Positions 19,225 through 27,954 of a stretch of 64,000 bases of DNA are shown here, in pieces. This DNA is from Levilactobacillus acidifarinae DSM 19394 = JCM 15949 (GTDB lineage Bacteria > Bacillota > Bacilli > Lactobacillales > Lactobacillaceae), in assembly GCF_001434835.1 (NCBI RefSeq), contig NZ_AZDV01000026.1:186001-250000 (forward strand), written 5' to 3'. A program made the position numbers and the translations under genes. Positions within the stretch are counted from its first letter, which is position 1. Each line of letters opens with the position of its first letter. The notes under the pieces are model-generated. The model was given only the letters and a program-made list of their open reading frames with translations, was not told where the DNA came from and ran no database searches.

Positions 19225-20406
19225 ATGAAACAATTAGCCCAACGTGCCAGAGCCGTGCAGCCCTCGGCCACGCTTCAAGCGTCGCAACGTGCCAAGGCTT
19301 TGATGGCCAGCGGCGTCGATGTGATCAATCTGGGGGTCGGCCAACCCGACTTTCAAACGCCGGTTGCCATTAAACAGGCCGCCATTCGCGCCATCGAGGC
19401 CGACCAGGTCGACGGGTACACCGCGACGACGGGGATTGCCCCGTTGCGTCAAGCCGTCGCCGATCATTTACAGGCCACGCAAAACGTGACCGTCACGGCC
19501 GACCAGGTGGTGGTCACGACGGGCGCCAAGATGGCGCTGTACGCGTTGTTCCAAGTGATGTTGGACCCCGGCGACGACGTGTTGTTACCGGCACCTTACT
19601 GGGTCAGCTACGCCGAACAAATTCGTTTGGCGGGCGGTCACGTCTTAGAAGTGGCCCCGACGGCCGATTTGAAGGTCACGCCGGCGCAACTCGATAGCGC
19701 CGTGACCCCGGCCACCAAGGCTATCGTCTTGAATTCACCGCAAAATCCGTCCGGCGTGGTCTATACGCCAGATGAATTAAAGGCGATCGGCGAATGGGCC
19801 GTGGCCCACGACTTGTGGATCGTGTCCGACGAAATTTATGGCGATCTGGTCTACGATCGACCGGCGCCGGAACCGTCGATGTTGACGTTGAGTGACGCCA
19901 TTACCGACCACACCATCGTGATCAACGGGGTCTCCAAGACCTACGCGATGACCGGTTGGCGGATCGGGTGGGTCATCGGTCCTAAGGCCGTTACGGCGGC
20001 GTTGGGCAAGGTTCTCTCCCACATGACCGGGAATCCGGCGGCGGTCAGTCAATACGCGGCGTTAGACGCGTTGACCGGTGACCAGGCGTCCGTGACCAAG
20101 ATGAACGCCAGCTTCCAGGAACGTCTAGATACGATTTACCCGTTACTCACGGCGTTACCGGGTTTCAAGTTAGTGGCCAAGCCGCAGGGGGCCTTCTACC
20201 TGTTCCCTGACGTGCGTGAAGCTATGGCCATCAAGCACTGCACCACAACCAGTGAGTTCGTGACGCGGGTGCTCGAAGAGGCCCACGTGGCGGTGGTGCC
20301 GGGTGAGGCGTTTGGCTTACCGCAACACATCCGCATGAGTTACGCGGCGGACCGCGACCAGTTGCTAACGGCGATGACGCGGTTAAAGGAATTTATGCAA
20401 AGCTAA
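19225..20406 (+). CDS. aspB: class I aspartate aminotransferase
   Basis: This 393-residue PLP enzyme moves an amino group between aspartate and 2-oxoglutarate. Motifs include INLGVGQPDFQTP, NSPQNPSGVVY, the lysine that carries PLP in NGVSKTYAMTGWRIGW, and the C-terminal arginine in HIRMSYA that binds the substrate carboxylate. GAGGAGGG at 19212-19219 lies five bases before the ATG at 19225, which is preferred over an in-frame start at 19210. It follows ypmB by 18 nt and is likely the last gene of the dinG transcript. Confidence 0.9.
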   Translation: MKQLAQRARAVQPSATLQASQRAKALMASGVDVINLGVGQPDFQTPVAIKQAAIRAIEADQVDGYTATTGIAPLRQAVADHLQATQNVTVTADQVVVTTGAKMALYALFQVMLDPGDDVLLPAPYWVSYAEQIRLAGGHVLEVAPTADLKVTPAQLDSAVTPATKAIVLNSPQNPSGVVYTPDELKAIGEWAVAHDLWIVSDEIYGDLVYDRPAPEPSMLTLSDAITDHTIVINGVSKTYAMTGWRIGWVIGPKAVTAALGKVLSHMTGNPAAVSQYAALDALTGDQASVTKMNASFQERLDTIYPLLTALPGFKLVAKPQGAFYLFPDVREAMAIKHCTTTSEFVTRVLEEAHVAVVPGEAFGLPQHIRMSYAADRDQLLTAMTRLKEFMQS

Positions 20407-20420
20407 ATCTAAGATAATTA

Positions 20421-20457
20421 AAAAACGGCCGAGCGCCTTTACGGGCTCGGCCGTTTT
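20421..20457 (+). terminator. terminator after aspB
   Basis: Arms AAAACGGCCGAGC and GCTCGGCCGTTTT form a strong hairpin. The T run is only four long and the dnaD ribosome site follows at once, so read-through into dnaD is possible. Confidence 0.7.
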
Positions 20458-20477
20458 GTGTGAGGAGCGAACAACCG

Positions 20478-21233
20478 ATGGATGAGTTTACACGACGGTA
20501 TTTACAGGCCGGCCAGACCAGCGTGGCCAATTTCTTGATCGATCATTTTCAAGAGGTGGGGATGACCACCGACCAGTTATTGGTCTACCTGCAGTTGAAA
20601 CGGTGGTTGGACCGGGGCGACTACTTGCCCGAAAGTGACGTGTTGGCCCAGAACCTGGGCTGGGACACCAAGCGGGTCTTCGAGGTGCTCCACGAGCTGA
20701 TTGCCCAGAAGCTGATGACCATTAACACGGTGACCAACGATCAGGGGCAAAAGGTCGATCGCTACGATTTCCAGCTGTTAGAAGAAAAACTAAGCCACGT
20801 GCCGGACGCGGAGGTGACCCAACCGACGCCGACGGCCACCACGGATTCGACGGCGCCGACCAGCGCCACAGCGACCCAGCCAGCGGCCAATCCGGATTCA
20901 CAACGGGCGACGGTGTTTAACCAGATCGAAACGGAATTCGGTCAGATGCTGTCGCCGATTCAGATGGACACGGTTAGCCAGTGGTTGGATGTCGACCACT
21001 ACAAGCCGGAGTTGATCCAATTGGCGCTACGCGAGGCGGTGTTAAATCAGGTCTATAACCTGAAGTACATGGACCGCATCCTGTTGAATTGGGAGAAAAA
21101 ACACCTGACCACGGCGGCGCAGGTACAACAAGAACAGGAACGCCAACACCCGCGGCGCAAGAGCAGCGGGGACGGCGGTGCCGGGGATGCGGGGATTCCG
21201 GACGTGCCGATTTTTAAGTTGACGGATGATTAG
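20478..21233 (+). CDS. dnaD: DnaD-domain primosomal protein
   Basis: This 251-residue replication-initiation protein has an N-terminal winged-helix DnaD domain in residues 1-110, an alanine-, threonine- and proline-rich linker of about 35 residues, and a C-terminal DnaB_2 domain ending near ILLNWEKKHL. In Bacillus, DnaD helps load the replicative helicase. GAGGAG at 20462-20467 is ten bases before the ATG at 20478. The usual neighbour nth does not follow; the CRISPR-Cas locus begins here instead. Confidence 0.9.
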   Translation: MDEFTRRYLQAGQTSVANFLIDHFQEVGMTTDQLLVYLQLKRWLDRGDYLPESDVLAQNLGWDTKRVFEVLHELIAQKLMTINTVTNDQGQKVDRYDFQLLEEKLSHVPDAEVTQPTPTATTDSTAPTSATATQPAANPDSQRATVFNQIETEFGQMLSPIQMDTVSQWLDVDHYKPELIQLALREAVLNQVYNLKYMDRILLNWEKKHLTTAAQVQQEQERQHPRRKSSGDGGAGDAGIPDVPIFKLTDD

Positions 21234-21243
21234 GAAAAACGTT

Positions 21244-21300
21244 AAAAAACTAGACAGTTCGCTCAAAGATTAATTTTTAAGTGAACTGTCTAGTTTTTTA
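21244..21300 (+). terminator. dnaD terminator
   Basis: Arms AAAAAACTAGACAGTTC and GAACTGTCTAGTTTTTT flank an AT-rich loop and end in T residues. Confidence 0.88.
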
Positions 21301-21349
21301 ATCATTAGGTGCTTAGGGGCGAATTTCCCGGGGAAAGGGTAGTCGACGC

Positions 21350-21379
21350 TTGCTCTGGCCAATTGAAAAATGCTAGAAT
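21350..21379 (+). promoter_or_regulatory. candidate promoter of the crRNA-like RNA
   Basis: TTGCTC at 21350-21355 and TAGAAT at 21374-21379 are 18 bp apart, and TGC just before TAGAAT makes an extended -10. Transcription would begin near 21386, at the 5' edge of the first degenerate repeat. Confidence 0.55.
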
Positions 21380-21383
21380 TACA

Positions 21384-21466
21384 ATATTCCTCACGGTTGT
21401 GAGGGTGATTCGTTGTAATTATGCTATTTTATCTGATGGCATTTAGTAATCCCCACAAGTGTGGGG
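21384..21466 (+). ncRNA. crRNA-like RNA upstream of cas3 (candidate cas autorepressor)
   Basis: Two degenerate I-E repeats frame one guide. Repeat 1 (21384-21411) differs from the array consensus at a few sites, but its stem CCTCAC/GTGAGG shows a compensatory pair change and the handle GTGATTC is intact. The guide is 21413-21445 (33 nt). Repeat 2 (21446-21466) keeps CCCCAC-AAGT-GTGGGG, but the handle has decayed to TAAAAAA. Processing by Cas6e would give an 8-nt handle, a 33-nt guide and a 21-nt hairpin, the normal shape of an I-E crRNA. The guide matches 21483-21505 in the cas promoter. Structure is seen directly; expression and repression are inferred. Confidence 0.75.
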
Positions 21467-21479
21467 TAAAAAATAAAAG

Positions 21480-21512
21480 AACTTGTAATTATGATATTTA
21501 ATTTGTGATAAT
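21480..21512 (+). promoter_or_regulatory. cas operon promoter and target of the crRNA-like RNA
   Basis: TTGTAA (21483-21488) and GATAAT (21507-21512) are 18 bp apart, and TGT before GATAAT makes an extended -10. The guide pairs with 21483-21505, covering the -35 and the spacer. AAC at 21480-21482 stands in the PAM position and fits the AA-type PAM reported for related I-E systems. The remaining 160 bp to cas3 are AT-rich and otherwise show only a doubtful short ORF at 21607-21699. Confidence 0.6.
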
Positions 21513-21676
21513 CTTTTATTTTTTAATCTTATGTGCTAAAGTAAGGATATAAGTTCAAGGCATAATCAGAAATTATTGGTAATAGAAGGTTGTCTTTATT
21601 CGAAAAATGATACCGCTTACCAATTTAATTATAAAACGAAACGTTATACATATAAACACTTGGGAAGTGAAAAATA

Positions 21677-24547
21677 GTGAATTCGAAATTATCTGCTGAT
21701 GAAACTAGCCTGTGGGCCAAAAAAAATACGGAAAACGGGGAACAGCGCTGGTTACCCCTCGTGGTCCATTTGACGGATGCTGCGAATGTGATGAATTGGC
21801 TATATTACCATTGGCTAGACGAGGGGCAACGCCAGTTTTTAACGACTACGTTACCAGATGAAGAGATGCAAAAATTGGTTAAATTTCTCGGATTCTTTCA
21901 CGATTTCGGCAAGGCCACCCCAGCGTTTCAGACCAAGAAATCTTACGACGGTAATCGGTCTTTGGATGCCGAATTGTTGGAATTGTTAAGTCGGCACGGG
22001 TTTGCCGATTTAACGAACTTGGTGTTAGCTTCTCCCCAAAAATCGCCGCACGCACTAGCGGGAGAGGCCTTACTAGAAAGTGACCGTTTTAACGTCCCGG
22101 CGGCTATCGGGGCCATTATTGGTGGGCATCACGGTAAACCGGGACGGTGGGCGCCCAAACGCCAGCTAAAGGATTACCCAGCCAATTATTGTCAGATTGA
22201 TGGTATCCCGGACGATCCACAAGAGCGGGAACGCGAACAGTGGATTAAATTAAACTGGGAAGACGTTCAGCAACGATTATTTGCTTACGGACTAGAGCTT
22301 GCGGGCTACCAAGATGCCGCGGAAATCCCGACGGTGAATCAGCCCCAGGCCGTTATCTTAGAGGGCCTCTTGATTATGGCCGATTGGCTGGCATCGAGTG
22401 AATATTTAGATGCCGCGCAGACCATCCCGTTGTTTCCGTTGATTCGGTTGGATGAGTCTTATCAAGACGTTGATTTAACGGCCCGTTACCAACACGCTAT
22501 TCTAACGTGGAAACGCACGGATAAGTGGGAACCCCACCAAGTGGCGGTAAACGATAGTCAGGATCAACAGCAACATCGCGATCCTTATTTTGACCGCTGG
22601 GGCTTCACGGCCCGAGACGTACAATTGATCATGACCCAGGCCGTCCAAGCCACGACGGACCCTGGAATGGTGATCGTTGAAGCCGGCATGGGGGTGGGGA
22701 AGACCGAAATTGCGTTGGTCGCCGCCGAACAGTTAGCCGCTAAAACGGGTAGAAATGGGGTCTTTATGGGACTTCCGACTCAGGCGACGACTAACGCCAT
22801 GTTTAGCCGGGTGGTAGCCTGGGCCCGACAGTTGGCCAATGCCGAGGGGAAGAAGCTACCGATTAATTTGATGCACGGGAAAAAGCAGTTTAATCAAAAC
22901 TTTCAGAATCTTCCGGACGCGGCAAACGTGTATGACCACGACCAGCAGTTAGTAGGTAACCAATCTGAGACCAAGGCCCAAAGTGAAGCCGGGGCGGTGG
23001 TCGTGAACGGGTGGTTCTCGGGGAAAAAATCGATTTTAGCGGACTTTACGGTGGGAACGATCGACAATCTACTGTTGATGGGACTCAAGAAGAAGCATTT
23101 GTTCCTCCGTCACCTAGGGTTTAGCGGCAAGGTTGTCATTATCGACGAAGTGCACGCCTATGACACCTATATGAATAGTTATCTGTATAAAGCAATTAAT
23201 TGGCTAGGCGCCTATCATGTACCCATTATTGTTTTATCGGCGACGCTTCCCATTGCTAAACGTAACAAATTGATTTATGCCTATTTAAAAGGAAAATACG
23301 GACGTCAATACAAAAAAAGGTTACAAGCTCCAGCTGGTTGGGACCAAGCCCAGGCCTATCCCCTGTTAACCTTGGTAGATGGCCAGACGATTAAGCAAAC
23401 TACGGACTTTAATCAGCGTCAAGCGGCGAACACCACGGTCCAGATTCAACGACTCAATCTGGACGATGCCGCATTGATCAAAGCCGTCATGGTAAAGATT
23501 CAAGCCGGCGGAGTAGCGGGAGTGATTGTTAACACGGTCAAGCGGGCTCAGGCGTTAGCTAAGTTAGTTTTAGCTCATCCAGGTGACGTTCAACTAATGG
23601 TTCTACATTCGGCTTTTCTCGCTCCCGACCGGTCTAAACAAGAGCAAGCGCTGCAACGTGCGATTGGTAAGGGCGGGACCCGGCCGAAGAAGTTGATTGT
23701 GATTGGAACACAGGTGTTGGAACAATCCTTAGATATTGATTTCGACGTTTTGTACACCGATATCGCACCGATGGACTTGATCCTCCAACGGATCGGTCGG
23801 TTACACCGGCATCAAATTACCCGGCCAGTAGCGTTGCAGCACCCCCAAACCTTTATTCTAGGGGTACAGGGACCGGGCGATTACGGAGATGCCAATGAGG
23901 CCGTCTACGAAAAGTACTTACTCATGAAAACGGACCATTTCTTAGGTGAGACGGTGGCCTTACCCCGAGATATTTCTCGGCTGGTCCAAAAGGTGTACGA
24001 CCCAGCGACCGATGATGAAGTGGCTGGAATTGAATTGGCCAAGGAAGACTTTGAGGATGACCGTGATCGCGAAAAAGCCCGTTCCAAGGTCTTTCAAGTG
24101 GCTCCACCCAAGTTGAAGGCGGGGCAAACCATTCACGGATGGTTAGATTGGGATGACCAAAGCTTGGACAAGGATGAGCAAAATGCCAGTGCGGCGGTCC
24201 GGGATATTCAGGAGTCGATTGAGGTTGTCTTAGTGCAACATACGGCCCATGGTGACTATTTGCTCGATGGACGACCGTTAAATACCGTTAAGCCGCAAGA
24301 AATTGCCGAACAAGTGCTGCGGTTGCCAACGGCGGTGACGCCTAGAAATTCAGTGGTTGCGCAAGTAATCACGACATTGGAGCAACGAACGGGGGACCAA
24401 TTTGCCGATTGGCAATTAAGTCCTTGGTTACGCGGGGCGTTGGCCTTATCGCTAGATGACCAGGCCACGACAACTTTGGGGAGGTGGTCCTTAACGTACT
24501 CAACTAAGCTCGGACTGAGCTATGAAAAGGAGGATGAGCATGACTGA
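21677..24547 (+). CDS. cas3: Cas3 nuclease-helicase, type I-E
   Basis: This 956-residue Cas3 degrades DNA after Cascade marks a target. The N-terminal HD nuclease has His31 in VVHLTDAANV and His75-Asp76 in FFHDFGKATP. The SF2 helicase has Walker A EAGMGVGKTEIAL near residue 340, the DEVH box IIDEVHAYD, LSATLP and RIGRLHRHQ. The start is GTG with GGGAAG nine bases upstream. It opens the cas operon, overlaps cas8e by eight bases and is preceded by the crRNA-like RNA. No frameshift or lost catalytic residue is visible, so the effector appears intact. Confidence 0.95.
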   Translation: MNSKLSADETSLWAKKNTENGEQRWLPLVVHLTDAANVMNWLYYHWLDEGQRQFLTTTLPDEEMQKLVKFLGFFHDFGKATPAFQTKKSYDGNRSLDAELLELLSRHGFADLTNLVLASPQKSPHALAGEALLESDRFNVPAAIGAIIGGHHGKPGRWAPKRQLKDYPANYCQIDGIPDDPQEREREQWIKLNWEDVQQRLFAYGLELAGYQDAAEIPTVNQPQAVILEGLLIMADWLASSEYLDAAQTIPLFPLIRLDESYQDVDLTARYQHAILTWKRTDKWEPHQVAVNDSQDQQQHRDPYFDRWGFTARDVQLIMTQAVQATTDPGMVIVEAGMGVGKTEIALVAAEQLAAKTGRNGVFMGLPTQATTNAMFSRVVAWARQLANAEGKKLPINLMHGKKQFNQNFQNLPDAANVYDHDQQLVGNQSETKAQSEAGAVVVNGWFSGKKSILADFTVGTIDNLLLMGLKKKHLFLRHLGFSGKVVIIDEVHAYDTYMNSYLYKAINWLGAYHVPIIVLSATLPIAKRNKLIYAYLKGKYGRQYKKRLQAPAGWDQAQAYPLLTLVDGQTIKQTTDFNQRQAANTTVQIQRLNLDDAALIKAVMVKIQAGGVAGVIVNTVKRAQALAKLVLAHPGDVQLMVLHSAFLAPDRSKQEQALQRAIGKGGTRPKKLIVIGTQVLEQSLDIDFDVLYTDIAPMDLILQRIGRLHRHQITRPVALQHPQTFILGVQGPGDYGDANEAVYEKYLLMKTDHFLGETVALPRDISRLVQKVYDPATDDEVAGIELAKEDFEDDRDREKARSKVFQVAPPKLKAGQTIHGWLDWDDQSLDKDEQNASAAVRDIQESIEVVLVQHTAHGDYLLDGRPLNTVKPQEIAEQVLRLPTAVTPRNSVVAQVITTLEQRTGDQFADWQLSPWLRGALALSLDDQATTTLGRWSLTYSTKLGLSYEKEDEHD

Positions 24548-26258
24548 ACAACATTTTAACCTGACAACGGATCCGTGGATTAAAGTGATCCGGCGGGATA
24601 CCAGCCAGGAAACCAAAGTGTCATTGATTGAGCTTTTTGCCCACGCCCAGGATTACCGCCAATTAGCGGGCGAAATGAAATCCCAGGATTTGGCGATTCT
24701 ACGCCTGTTATTGGCAATTTTGACCACGGTGTATTCACGATTCGATGCCGAGGGTGAAGCCTATAGCTGGTTGCAATTTGACGACGATACGTTCCAAGCC
24801 ATTGACGTGAATCCGGATGATGATACCGAGGAATCCGAAATGGCAGGCGACCTATTAGCGACTTGGACACAGGTCTATCAGACGGGCCACTTTTCCGATA
24901 TCGTGACTCGCTATTTACAACGGTATGCTGATCGGTTTGACTTCTTTGGCGACCATCCCTTTTATCAGGTCACGACCCAGGATTACGATGCTTTGGTGCC
25001 CGCTAATAAGCAGGTGGCTAAGGGCAAAGGCCGGGTGGCCGTTAAACAGTTAAACCGACGGATTTCAGAGAGTGCCAATACCCCCGCCGTTTTTGCCCCG
25101 AAGACTGGGGCACTAAAGAATCAATTACCGATAGATGAACTGGTACGGTGGCTCATTACTTATCAGAACTTTACGGGGGTCACGGATAAAACCAAAGTGG
25201 TCACCACTGAAAAGTTTTCGAATCCCGCGGGTTGGCTGTACCGGTTAGGCCCCGTCTACGCGCAGGGGCAGACGGTCTTTGAAACCTTGATGCTGAATCT
25301 AGTTTTAGTGGGCGACAAGTTGGACGTTACGGCGGTTCAGCGGCCGGTGTGGGAATTTACAACGGTGCAAGAATATGTGGCTGACCGCAAAAAGCAAGCC
25401 AAACCGACTAATTTATCGGAACTCTACACGGCCTGGTCGAGAATTCTACATATTGAATGGGTTGATCAACAACCTAATATCTTTAGTGCGGGGATCCCCA
25501 TGTTTGCGCCGGAAGATACGTTAATCGAACCGATGACCACTTGGCGGTGGGATAAGAAGGAAAAGCAGTTCAGACCCGCCGTTAAGGGATTACGGTCACT
25601 GGGAATTTCGATGTGGCGGAACTTTGGTCAGTACGTTAAGGTCAATGACGAAAAGACCGAACGGCAACCAGGAGTGGTTGATTGGTTGCAGAAGTTGAAG
25701 CACCAAGAAGAGACGGTGATTCCCGATGAACAGCCGTTGACCCTAGCTTCGGTTGCTTTGATTAGCGACGGAAACGCGACGTCTCAATCACCGGCCGCAG
25801 AAGTGGCCGACGACTTGCAAATGCAGGCGGATGTGCTATTTGATCCGGAGATTGAAGACCATTGGCCGGTCAGAATTGAGGACGCGGTTGAGGTGACTCA
25901 GAATGTTGGAACGGATTTTTATCACTTTGCTGCGGATATTGCACAGATTCGCGACATTGACTCGCGTGACTTTGCGGGAAAATGGAGTGCGCAGTTCTAC
26001 GCGAACTTAGATGCACCGTTTAAGGACTGGCTGGCGCAACTAACGGGTCATGATAACCGGGAAGTTAAAATTAACGACTGGAAGTTGCAGTTGCAGGGCC
26101 TGTTACGTCAAGCTGTACAGGCCGTCCTGGAAACCAGTTCACCGCGCGACATTACGGGGATTAAGGACAGTAAGGACCGACCGTTCAATATTTTTACGGC
26201 GCAGAGTCGCTTAAGTTACAACGTGCACATCCATTTGAACCTAACTAAGAAGGCGTGA
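24540..26258 (+). CDS. casA: Cas8e (Cse1/CasA), Cascade large subunit
   Basis: This 572-residue large subunit of type I-E Cascade recognises the PAM and recruits Cas3. The opening HFNLTTDPWIKVI and the later MFAPEDTLIEPMTTWRWDKK region are typical of Cse1. AAGGAGG is seated six bases before the ATG at 24540; an ATG at 24534 is too close to it. It overlaps the end of cas3 by eight bases and almost touches cse2, which fits tight translational coupling. Family members vary greatly, so identity rests on both the N-terminus and the gene order. Confidence 0.92.
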   Translation: MTEQHFNLTTDPWIKVIRRDTSQETKVSLIELFAHAQDYRQLAGEMKSQDLAILRLLLAILTTVYSRFDAEGEAYSWLQFDDDTFQAIDVNPDDDTEESEMAGDLLATWTQVYQTGHFSDIVTRYLQRYADRFDFFGDHPFYQVTTQDYDALVPANKQVAKGKGRVAVKQLNRRISESANTPAVFAPKTGALKNQLPIDELVRWLITYQNFTGVTDKTKVVTTEKFSNPAGWLYRLGPVYAQGQTVFETLMLNLVLVGDKLDVTAVQRPVWEFTTVQEYVADRKKQAKPTNLSELYTAWSRILHIEWVDQQPNIFSAGIPMFAPEDTLIEPMTTWRWDKKEKQFRPAVKGLRSLGISMWRNFGQYVKVNDEKTERQPGVVDWLQKLKHQEETVIPDEQPLTLASVALISDGNATSQSPAAEVADDLQMQADVLFDPEIEDHWPVRIEDAVEVTQNVGTDFYHFAADIAQIRDIDSRDFAGKWSAQFYANLDAPFKDWLAQLTGHDNREVKINDWKLQLQGLLRQAVQAVLETSSPRDITGIKDSKDRPFNIFTAQSRLSYNVHIHLNLTKKA

Positions 26259-26263
26259 TGATT

Positions 26264-26881
26264 ATGGGAAATAAAGTAAAAAAAACTGTTGAGGAGACGA
26301 CGGATACCATCATCCGGGCGCTTTATCGTGAAGGTAATCCGAATAAAGCGGTATTGGCGGGTCTGAGAAGTACCACCACGTTGACCGGTCACCGGGCGCA
26401 AGCAGTCTGGCCCATCATGTTGGCTAACCTGGATGAGGGGATGTTGAGTAAGACCGGTCAACCCACCTATGCGGAAATGGCGATTTTTGCCGCGTTACGG
26501 TTTTACGCTATCCAACAACAAGGGGTCGAGGGTCACATGGTTTATGGCTCCGCTAAGGCTAAAGACGAAGATGACAAAGGTGTTGCATTGTTTAAGGCCC
26601 TAGCTCAATTACGAAGTCAAGAGGGCCAGCAAGTTGCCTTAGATCGCCGAGTTCGCGCTGTGCTGGAAACAACGAACGTGACGAGCATGATCAATTCGTT
26701 GTCCCATTTAATTAGTATTTTAAAGTCCCATAATCGGGGACAAAAAATTGATTATGCGGCTCTAGCTCAGGATCTGTACAACGCGCAGTGGGGGAACCGT
26801 CAAGCAAATCAGGTTCACCTGTACTGGGGGCAACAATACTATTGGAATGGTTCTACGACAAATGAAGGGAAGAAAAACTAA
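26264..26881 (+). CDS. casB: Cse2 (CasB), Cascade small subunit
   Basis: This all-helical protein of about 205 residues is the small Cascade subunit, present in two copies, that stabilises the R-loop. The stretches AQAVWPIMLANLDE, AIFAALRFYAIQQQG and RVRAVLETTNVTSMINSLSH agree with the Cse2 family. Three start codons are possible (26255, 26258, 26264); AAGAAGG lies ten bases before the last, which gives MGNKVKK. The stop overlaps the cas7e start as TAATG. Confidence 0.9.
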   Translation: MGNKVKKTVEETTDTIIRALYREGNPNKAVLAGLRSTTTLTGHRAQAVWPIMLANLDEGMLSKTGQPTYAEMAIFAALRFYAIQQQGVEGHMVYGSAKAKDEDDKGVALFKALAQLRSQEGQQVALDRRVRAVLETTNVTSMINSLSHLISILKSHNRGQKIDYAALAQDLYNAQWGNRQANQVHLYWGQQYYWNGSTTNEGKKN

Positions 26882-27954
26882 TGACTACTCAAAACTTATA
26901 CCTCGACATTAACGTGTTACAGACGGTCCCATCCTCTAACTTAAACCGAGATGATACGGGTGCCCCAAAGACGGCTCTGTACGGTGGCGTGACGCGAGCA
27001 CGGGTTTCTTCGCAAAGTTGGAAACGTGCCGTCCGCTCAACTTTTCGGGAAGATAATGTCGATGTCGGAACACGGACCAAGGAAGCTGCCCAATTATTGG
27101 TCAACGAACTGAAGCAACAAGACACCACGTTAGACGACGATGCGGCGTGGGCTAAGACTGACGCGGCCTTCAAGGCGGCGGGCGTTAAACTAAACAAAGA
27201 CCATGAAACGGGTGCGCTGCTACTGATTAGTCGCGGACAACTTGAAAAATTGGCCCAATATTTATTGGCTAACGATGATCTTGATAAAAAAGAAGTCAAG
27301 AAGGTCTTAAAGGGTGATCAATCCCTAGACTTAGCGTTATTTGGTCGCATGGTGGCCGATAATCCGGAACTAAACGTGGATGCAGCGGCGCAAGTGGCCC
27401 ATGCTATTTCCACGCACGAAGTTGTTCCAGAATATGACTACTTTACGGCTTTGGATGATTTACAAGGCGAGGACGAAACCGGTGCGGCCATGCTGGGGAG
27501 TATTGAATACAACTCATCAACCCTTTATCGCTACGCCAACGTGAACGTGAACGAATTAGTGCACAACTTAAATGCGGAAGATGCGGTTCACGGTGTTGCT
27601 GATTTCATCAAGGATTTTCTCTTGTCGATGCCAACGGGGAAGCAAAACACCTTTGCCAACAAGACCTTACCAAGCTATGTGCTGATCACGTTGCGTCCAG
27701 ATACGCCGGTTAACCTGGTCTCGGCCTTTGAAAAGCCAGTGGACTCACGTGATGGCTACGTTGCCGCTTCAATTGACCGGTTGGAAGCAGAGTATCAAAC
27801 GACCCAACAATTTGTCGACACGCCACGGTTGAACGTGGTCCTAGGAAAGGCCGATTCTCAAATTGGTGAAGTGGCGACGAACTTAGCTGATTTACTTAGC
27901 AAGGTTACCGGCAGCTTGACGGAGGCGATTCAGGATGAAGACACTAACGCTTAG
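26881..27954 (+). CDS. casC: Cas7e (Cse4/CasC), Cascade backbone subunit
   Basis: This 357-residue backbone protein forms the six-copy helical filament that holds the crRNA and kinks it at every sixth base. The N-terminal NLYLDINVLQTVPSSNLNRDD, GGVTRARVSSQSWKRA and the C-terminal half with SMPTGKQNTFANKTLPSYV are diagnostic of Cas7e. It starts in the TAATG overlap with cse2 and overlaps cas5e by 20 bases. Confidence 0.95.
   Translation: MTTQNLYLDINVLQTVPSSNLNRDDTGAPKTALYGGVTRARVSSQSWKRAVRSTFREDNVDVGTRTKEAAQLLVNELKQQDTTLDDDAAWAKTDAAFKAAGVKLNKDHETGALLLISRGQLEKLAQYLLANDDLDKKEVKKVLKGDQSLDLALFGRMVADNPELNVDAAAQVAHAISTHEVVPEYDYFTALDDLQGEDETGAAMLGSIEYNSSTLYRYANVNVNELVHNLNAEDAVHGVADFIKDFLLSMPTGKQNTFANKTLPSYVLITLRPDTPVNLVSAFEKPVDSRDGYVAASIDRLEAEYQTTQQFVDTPRLNVVLGKADSQIGEVATNLADLLSKVTGSLTEAIQDEDTNA

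Noticed and set aside
21630-21643. Thirteen-base match ATAAAACGAAACG upstream of cas3 and at 43381 near lysR
   Set aside because: A match of this length is expected by chance in AT-rich stretches and is not linked to a shared structure.
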